Positions 21,061 through 25,159 of a stretch of DNA of 25,159 bases are shown piece after piece. The number at the start of each line of letters is the position of its first letter. The first letter of the stretch is position 1. The position numbers and the translations under genes were made by a program. Source of the DNA: a virus; IMG/VR virus record IMGVR_UViG_3300042731_001100, positions 1 through 25,159 of that record. The stretch is one strand, 5' to 3'. Below the pieces are notes generated by a model. The model was not told where the DNA came from, searched no databases, and saw only the letters and a program-made list of their open reading frames with translations.

Positions 21061-23178
21061 CTAGAGCTTATACCTTCTAAAGAATTTTTTCTCGCTAAAG
21101 TCCGACTGCTTTTTTTCTTGTTTGACTTTTTGCGCCCCTAATAAGGCAAGACCGCTTGAAATTGTTAAATCGTATTTTGTACGATTATCAATCTTAAACC
21201 CGATCCAATCTTCTAGGGTTCGAGAAAAATACATGTTACCCATCGAGCCATCGTTGTCGTTAGTACCCACATAGTTATGTATATACTCTTCAACCGCTTG
21301 TGCATGTGATTGGATAACATCAGCAGAGTTAGATGGTATACCTTTTGTCTTGACATTCACCCTTGAAGAAGAAGATGTCAAATGTTGAGGTCTATCCATT
21401 ATATATCCATCGTATCCTCTTTGTTCAAAGTATCTTACGATTCCATACTTGTTATTTTCTATGAGCAGTGGATATCCATAGAATACCGCACACATCAATA
21501 CATCCTCATAAAATATTTTGGCTAGTGGTGGTCTTGAAGCGTATTCGACCACGAACATATTAGAAGGGCAGGCAAGGTTGAATTTATTATAAAGATGCAA
21601 TGCACCTTTAGAACCTCTACCATCAAGCGTAGCATCGAGGTCGTAACTATCGACCCCGCCAACACCGATATGAGCATTTCCAGGTTTCTTGATACCTCGC
21701 TCTATAACCATGTTGTTTCGTATATCGGCTGGGGGAAGCCAAGATATATGAAACCGCCCATTAATATCTGGATGGAATACAACCTTCGAATCTTGTATAG
21801 CATCCTTCCAAGCAAAGTTACCCCTTACAACTGGATTAGGGAAGAGATTATCGTTATATGTCGTTTGTTCATATATCTTCGTTAGGTTGAAAAGAGACCC
21901 TTGTATACTATCACGAAAGGCTTCGTCTTCCGTAAAAGGGAACTGTCGTATCACCTCATTGAGCTCCGAGTGGTCATTCTTCAAAGACTCTCTTTCGTTT
22001 TTCAAAAATGTTTTTGCACCGATATCGATCACCTCTCCGTCAATACCTTCTATAGGTTGGTCCGGGTCTTCGATGACGGGATTTCCGTAGATATCAAAAA
22101 ATCCTTCGAGTGCTTCATATGAAGGAATGAATATTCTATATAGACCCGATCTTGTTCTTCCGTTTTTGTTTCGTTGGTACGGACTACTATCTTGCCAGAG
22201 TTCCTTGTATTCTTTACCCCCTTTACTCATAGGGTTTACAGTCGAACCCATCAAACACTTCCCGATCACTCTGCGACCTACGATAAGACATGTTCTTTGG
22301 ATGCGCCATGCTTCACGAATGTCGGTAGGCTTTTCCCACTTACCTGCCTCATCCAAGTATAGCATGTGTAGTTTCTCACCATCGTATGCGTTATTGGTTG
22401 TGTTCTTCCAATTGATTATTGTATTTAGAGCTTCGCCTTGTTGAGCGGTTTTATTCTTCTTGGTGATTCTCTTTGCAGGTTCTCGGAATGCAAGTTCCAT
22501 ACGAGGGTTGGTAGTACCATCTTGTATGGGCTTGAAAAAGAATGGGTAGGATTTAAATATTGAAACAATCTTCTTCATGAAGATATTCTCTTGAGCATCC
22601 TTACCCGTCTTGGATTGTAGACCAAGTAATTTTTCCTTTACCTGTGTACCTTCATCAACTAGGGTACAAGCACTCATGTTTGTGTATCCGCTACGGCGAC
22701 ACTTGGTATATACTTGACCTAGTGATCGGGGGTCGATCTCACACGCTTTTTGGTGGACGAAAAGTCTCTGTTGAAACTCTAAATAGTACGGGTATCCAAT
22801 ATCAAGTTTTGACCATTGGAGCATCATATAATGTCTCCCGGTAATATAAGTGGCTACACCATTATTCATAAACCACACGCCATTATTCCTTCTTTCAAAC
22901 TCTTGCTTGATGTAGGCGAGGTGTCTATTTCTAAATTCTTTAGGCATCTCCAACCACTCATCCATGGAGCGTATACGAGACATCTCTTGAGGCATGGGTA
23001 TCCTCCTCCAATACTGATCCTTTTTAGGTAGGTCGGAAAACAAAATAGTTCCCTTTTTGGGAACTTTAGGTAATTGTATGTAGAGACCTGATAACTCTAT
23101 AACCTCCCCTTCTGTATCATTCATACAGATGTTTATTACCGAATCATCAAAGCCTTCGAGCTCTTTTATTCCAGCCAT
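21061..23178 (-). CDS. terL: Terminase large subunit
   Basis: This 705-aa DNA-packaging motor has an N-terminal ATPase and a C-terminal nuclease. Residues about 100-135 (NNGVWFMNNG..TYITGRHYMMLQWSKLDIGYP) are the characteristic lead-in of crAss-like and Bacteroidetes podovirus terminases. The Walker A-type loop is CRRSGYTN (160-167), an Arg-rich variant. Walker B is LHMLYLDEAG (270-279; Asp276, Glu277), and the coupling motif is near CLMGSTVNP (308-316). The nuclease shows an RNase H-like pattern with GVDSYD (Asp510), an acidic ENN around 574 and Asp670 as likely metal ligands. The size is within the crAss-like range. The ATG is at 23178, only 42 bp from the divergent lipoprotein gene. No small terminase was identified nearby. 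Confidence 0.92.
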   Translation of the reverse strand: MAGIKELEGFDDSVINICMNDTEGEVIELSGLYIQLPKVPKKGTILFSDLPKKDQYWRRIPMPQEMSRIRSMDEWLEMPKEFRNRHLAYIKQEFERRNNGVWFMNNGVATYITGRHYMMLQWSKLDIGYPYYLEFQQRLFVHQKACEIDPRSLGQVYTKCRRSGYTNMSACTLVDEGTQVKEKLLGLQSKTGKDAQENIFMKKIVSIFKSYPFFFKPIQDGTTNPRMELAFREPAKRITKKNKTAQQGEALNTIINWKNTTNNAYDGEKLHMLYLDEAGKWEKPTDIREAWRIQRTCLIVGRRVIGKCLMGSTVNPMSKGGKEYKELWQDSSPYQRNKNGRTRSGLYRIFIPSYEALEGFFDIYGNPVIEDPDQPIEGIDGEVIDIGAKTFLKNERESLKNDHSELNEVIRQFPFTEDEAFRDSIQGSLFNLTKIYEQTTYNDNLFPNPVVRGNFAWKDAIQDSKVVFHPDINGRFHISWLPPADIRNNMVIERGIKKPGNAHIGVGGVDSYDLDATLDGRGSKGALHLYNKFNLACPSNMFVVEYASRPPLAKIFYEDVLMCAVFYGYPLLIENNKYGIVRYFEQRGYDGYIMDRPQHLTSSSSRVNVKTKGIPSNSADVIQSHAQAVEEYIHNYVGTNDNDGSMGNMYFSRTLEDWIGFKIDNRTKYDLTISSGLALLGAQKVKQEKKQSDFSEKKFFRRYKL

Positions 23179-23220
23179 TTATTTTTTTATTTCGTAACTT
23201 TACATTAAATTAACATTGAT

Positions 23221-23349
23221 ATGAGAAAGATAATTATACTAATTGCTAGTGTTTTACTTTGTGCATGTGCCTCATCTGATGCGTATGTGGTGCAAAATTG
23301 CACCGAGCCTAAATGTGACATTACCGCTATACACCACCATATGTGGTAG
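23221..23349 (+). CDS. 42-aa putative lipoprotein, lone plus-strand gene
   Basis: The frame MRKIIILIASVLLCACASSDAY...HHHMW has a short basic start, a hydrophobic core and a lipobox-like LCAC with Cys16 as the probable lipidated residue. The mature peptide would be only about 27 residues, with two further Cys (27, 32) and three consecutive His near the end, a possible metal-binding arrangement. It is divergent from terminase, with an imperfect TAACTTTA at 23195-23202 that could be a -7 box, and its last 23 bases overlap the convergent gene at 23327-23509. Small phage lipoproteins often block superinfection or serve as outer spanins. Neither can be shown here. Confidence 0.5.
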   Translation: MRKIIILIASVLLCACASSDAYVVQNCTEPKCDITAIHHHMW

Positions 23350-23509
23350 AATTTTCTAGGTATTGTAAAATTAATTCATATTGAATCACCTTCCTTTGAT
23401 AGGTATTCGGCGTTCGCATATAAATAATTTGTTTGCATTGCTTTATAGCACCTTGTAAACTACCACTGCTCTTTATTAATCGAACAGCCTCTTGTTCTAC
23501 TGATCTCAT
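23327..23509 (-). CDS. Small helical protein, possible packaging-related gene
   Basis: This 60-aa, basic, mostly helical protein starts MRSVEQEAVRLIKSSGSLQG and has YQRKVIQYELILQYLEN near the end. Its ATG overlaps the TGA of the upstream 64-aa gene by 4 bases (ATGA). No family is recognised. It is the last gene of the operon upstream of terminase. The position just before terL is where a small terminase is often found, but 60 residues is short for that. A small packaging or DNA-binding factor is possible, not shown. Confidence 0.5.
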   Translation of the reverse strand: MRSVEQEAVRLIKSSGSLQGAIKQCKQIIYMRTPNTYQRKVIQYELILQYLENSTTYGGV

Positions 23510-23700
23510 TCAACTAGCATTCTATCGATTTTTTCTGGATCGAATTTACGGATACGAAGCAAACGCTCTTTTTCTAATTCCCTAGCCCTTGCGTATTCCT
23601 CTATCGTACTGTCTTGACCGAGTTCAGTAAACATCTTTGCGTTACGGCGCAACACACAGTCTATTACTTCTTTTGCGATCGGGTCTGTAATATAACTCAT
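23506..23700 (-). CDS. Small charged helical protein, unknown
   Basis: A 64-aa protein (MSYITDPIAKEVIDCVLRRN...DRMLVE) with a charged central helix (Glu/Arg/Lys-rich, about 30-60). The ATG at 23700 follows the methyltransferase stop by 9 bases, and the 3' end overlaps the next gene by 4. No family is recognised. The location before terminase allows a packaging role, as for its neighbour. Confidence 0.55.
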   Translation of the reverse strand: MSYITDPIAKEVIDCVLRRNAKMFTELGQDSTIEEYARARELEKERLLRIRKFDPEKIDRMLVE

Positions 23701-23709
23701 GATGTAAAA

Positions 23710-24456
23710 TTATTTAATTAAATACTTACTACCTCCATCCCAAGGAATCCATGGAATGTCTATTCTTTTTCCTTCCCAATTTTTAAAATACTCTTCGTTG
23801 TCTACTCCAAATATTTTTTGTTGGTATATGATCAGATGGTTAGGTGCCGGGTTGTTTTGTAAAAATTGTAACCTAACATCTAGGGGACACTCGGACAATG
23901 CCCAAGTAGAAACAAACAATGTGTTTTCCACTCGGTTTCTTGGAAGCGAGTAATTCGATGTGCATCTTACATTAAAGCCTTCTAGATTGAATCTTTGAAC
24001 ACGAGAAATCTCTGGAAGGTCATAAATAATGTAGTCGCCCGTATATCCCATTTCTAAAACAAAACGAGCAAAATCCCCGGCACCACCACCCAACTCAATG
24101 ATTCTATCGAAGTCATTGATTTTTTTGTGAGTGTTTACCTCGTAAGTATTGTAATGATGAAAACTCTTAAGAGCATGTTTTGAGAATCTATGTCCGTCTA
24201 CTAAAACGGAGTCTTCAAAAAAAAGTGTAGAGTTCGATCCAAATCCATTACGACTACTACCATACCCCTTTTTACCTTGAGTCATGGCGTAATACCAATC
24301 GTAATCTTTATGTCTAAAATTACGAGCGTGATCAGTATATTCCTTATACTCCTTGACCTCAAATAAAGGTATTTGCCGAATAGTGCTATCTAAACGAAAT
24401 GAGTTTAACGAAACCTCTCCTATCTTTTTTCTTTGTTCATCCCAGAAACTACTCAT
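23710..24456 (-). CDS. SAM-dependent methyltransferase, sugar O-methyltransferase-like
   Basis: This 248-aa protein has a Rossmann-type SAM domain. Motif I is IIELGGGAGDFA (119-130), followed by an acidic strand YIIYDLPEI (142-150), and FVSTWALSECP (181-191) at the position of motif IV. Residues 1-115 form a variable N-terminal part including HHYNTYEVNT (100-109). The ELGGGxGD plus YDLPE pattern is that of putative sugar O-methyltransferases of polysaccharide clusters, from memory of the family. It could methylate sugars on the virion or host glycans. With a second oxygenase upstream and a glycosyltransferase enzyme elsewhere, fibre glycan decoration is the attractive reading. A different substrate is possible. 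It overlaps the upstream 33-aa gene by 8 bases. Confidence 0.65.
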   Translation of the reverse strand: MSSFWDEQRKKIGEVSLNSFRLDSTIRQIPLFEVKEYKEYTDHARNFRHKDYDWYYAMTQGKKGYGSSRNGFGSNSTLFFEDSVLVDGHRFSKHALKSFHHYNTYEVNTHKKINDFDRIIELGGGAGDFARFVLEMGYTGDYIIYDLPEISRVQRFNLEGFNVRCTSNYSLPRNRVENTLFVSTWALSECPLDVRLQFLQNNPAPNHLIIYQQKIFGVDNEEYFKNWEGKRIDIPWIPWDGGSKYLIK

Positions 24457-24550
24457 ATCGTTTGAGTTTCTTCTTTAGTTCTTTTGTGTGTAGATATTCT
24501 CTCCTTATGATATAAGAAGACATTATCACTATAAGTACTATACTAATCAT
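24449..24550 (-). CDS. 33-aa single-pass membrane protein
   Basis: The frame MISIVLIVIMSSYIIRREYL...KRYE gives a hydrophobic N-terminal helix (residues 1-15), then a strongly basic cytoplasm-like tail. It is tied to both neighbours: its start overlaps the end of a 19-codon frame by 8 bases, and its end overlaps the methyltransferase start by 8. Coupling on both sides and a clear membrane segment support a real gene. Its function is unknown. It may anchor one of the neighbouring enzymes at the inner membrane. Confidence 0.5.
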   Translation of the reverse strand: MISIVLIVIMSSYIIRREYLHTKELKKKLKRYE

Positions 24551-24602
24551 TTTCTATTCCGTATTCTTCTAAATCTCTATAGCAAAGGTCAATAATGTCC
24601 AT
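24543..24602 (-). CDS. Possible 19-aa micro-ORF between oxygenase and membrane gene
   Basis: MDIIDLCYRDLEEYGIEND is read from an ATG that overlaps the oxygenase TGA by one base (TGATG), and it ends 8 bases into the next gene. It may be a very small acidic protein. It may instead act as a translational bridge that hands ribosomes from the oxygenase gene to the 33-aa gene. Confidence 0.35.
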   Translation of the reverse strand: MDIIDLCYRDLEEYGIEND

Positions 24603-25009
24603 CATATAAATATTAATAGTACTCTTCTATTCCCAGTATGTGGGTCTACCTTGTGTTGTATGTCCGATGAATGTGAGATCAGTTCGTATTTTTCCCTGTC
24701 AACCTTTCCCCACTTGTAATGGGTATCTCCTCCTTCAAAGTCATCAGAGAGTAAAATACTAGCACCCACTTGACACCAAGCCATATGACCTCTATTGCCT
24801 TTATCTACATGCCAGTCATGTCCCTTTGGTTCTATCTCTACTCTCCAAAAAGACTTGTCACAAATCTCAACTTCATAATAATCACACAAGAGCTTTACTA
24901 TTCTCGACACAACATCGGGGGTGTCTCTTCTCTTTAGAAACGCATTGGACATTTCTTTATCGAAGGCACTAGCCTCTTCAGGTGTGATTATGTTTTTGAA
25001 GTTTTTCAC
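24602..25009 (-). CDS. 2-oxoglutarate/Fe(II)-dependent oxygenase (prolyl-hydroxylase-like?)
   Basis: This 135-aa compact double-stranded beta-helix protein has metal ligands His67-x-Asp69 in WHVDKG, a distal His119 (QHKVD) 50 residues after Asp69, and a 2-oxoglutarate-binding Arg129 ten residues further on (GNRRVLLIF). GASILLSDDFEGGDTHY (82-98) is the usual sheet between them. It is far smaller than the lysyl-hydroxylase domain at 11217-13454 and only distantly similar to it, and belongs to the general 2OG-Fe(II) superfamily that includes prolyl 4-hydroxylases. The start is a GTG overlapping the TGA of the upstream membrane gene (GTGA). Possible substrates are Y-position prolines of the collagen-like fibre, sugars, nucleotides or a host protein. 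The sequence does not decide. Confidence 0.7.
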   Translation of the reverse strand: MKNFKNIITPEEASAFDKEMSNAFLKRRDTPDVVSRIVKLLCDYYEVEICDKSFWRVEIEPKGHDWHVDKGNRGHMAWCQVGASILLSDDFEGGDTHYKWGKVDREKYELISHSSDIQHKVDPHTGNRRVLLIFI

Positions 25010-25089
25010 TTTTTCTTATTCGTCATTAAGGCGAAAAAAACAGACACTCCAAAAAGGAGTATCAATACTAATACTTGAAAATCTAACAT
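25006..25089 (-). CDS. 27-aa membrane protein upstream of the oxygenase
   Basis: The frame MLDFQVLVLILLFGVSVFFA...NKKK is one hydrophobic helix (about residues 3-22) with a basic C-terminal tail. It overlaps the partial gene upstream by 7 bases and the oxygenase start by 4 (GTGA). It is similar in design to the 33-aa gene further down the operon. This may be a small holin-like or anchor peptide. No family is recognised. Confidence 0.5.
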   Translation of the reverse strand: MLDFQVLVLILLFGVSVFFALMTNKKK

Positions 25090-25159
25090 CTCTCTTTGGT
25101 GTTAAAGGTTTGTTCTACTCTTTGGATTAGATACTTTACTTCATATTCGTCATCATCAA
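25083..25159 (-). CDS. Partial gene at window edge (5' end missing)
   Basis: An open frame enters from the window edge and ends after 24 visible residues, in DDDEYEVKYLIQRVEQTF and a short tail to a TAG. It overlaps the next small gene by 7 bases. Placed after the partial frame at 1-112 (minus), it continues in the same frame through one joining codon. It may therefore be the C-terminus of that same small protein if the sequence is circular. Otherwise it is an unrelated fragment. Confidence 0.45.
   Translation of the reverse strand, partial: DDDEYEVKYLIQRVEQTFNTKERC

Noticed and set aside
23327-23700. Small terminase subunit among the two small genes before terL
   Set aside because: Position suits, but both proteins (60 and 64 aa) are short and show no helix-turn-helix pattern I can support, so no such call was made.

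Overview
The window looks like the virion-structure half, or possibly all, of a tailed phage with a podovirus/crAss-like (Crassvirales-type) morphogenesis gene set that infects a Bacteroidetes host, probably marine Flavobacteriia. The host inference rests on four things seen here. At least ten transcription-unit starts carry a TAnnTTTG element, the Bacteroidetes -7 box. Shine-Dalgarno sites are essentially absent. Secreted proteins have signal peptides ending ...SQ or ...KGQ, a common Bacteroidetes pattern. Base composition is AT-rich. The phage assignment rests on a large terminase (705 aa), a portal (812 aa), an acidic scaffold followed by a major capsid protein (461 aa), connector/ring-type proteins, and several fibre proteins. 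No replication, integration or tRNA genes were seen.

Nearly everything is on the minus strand, so transcription runs from high to low coordinates. From 25159 down to 23327 is a tightly overlapping operon of very small genes around a 2-oxoglutarate/Fe(II) oxygenase and a sugar O-methyltransferase-like enzyme. Next come terminase (23178-21061) and portal (20997-18559), then a fibre cluster (18541-13490): two small beta proteins, a 581-aa fibre, a 486-aa collagen-like fibre with an S74-type chaperone end, a LamG-like fibre and a 39-aa protein. Directly downstream is a 745-aa three-domain enzyme (13454-11217). From 11188 to 5768 lie a coiled-coil protein, a lytic transglycosylase-like protein, a membrane protein, an exported thioredoxin-fold protein without CxxC, a predicted outer-membrane barrel, and several basic or repeat-related small proteins that may be virion cargo. 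From 5203 to 1 come scaffold, major capsid protein, an AT-hook protein and two connector/ring-type proteins. Two isolated plus-strand genes (5328-5684 and 23221-23349) encode an exported protein and a small putative lipoprotein.

The most interesting system is a predicted collagen-modification pathway. The 745-aa protein joins a GT4-like glycosyltransferase, a GT25 domain resembling animal collagen galactosyltransferase, and a lysyl-hydroxylase (PLOD-like) 2OG-Fe(II) oxygenase domain. It lies two genes downstream of a collagen-like fibre with 80 Gly-X-Y triplets, in which all 26 lysines and all 10 prolines occupy the Y position, the position used by animal lysyl and prolyl hydroxylases. A second 2OG oxygenase and a sugar-methyltransferase-like gene lie upstream of terminase. 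Together they suggest a phage that hydroxylates, glycosylates and perhaps methylates its own fibre, in a way parallel to animal and mimivirus collagen. This is inference from motifs and gene order.

Regulation appears compact. Terminator hairpins run straight into -7 promoter elements, and those elements fall into two spacing classes: 17-24 nt from the start codon, or an identical TATCTTTGT only 2-4 nt from ATG, which predicts leaderless mRNAs. The two ends of the window fall inside open reading frames that would join in frame, so the sequence may be a circular or circularly permuted contig.
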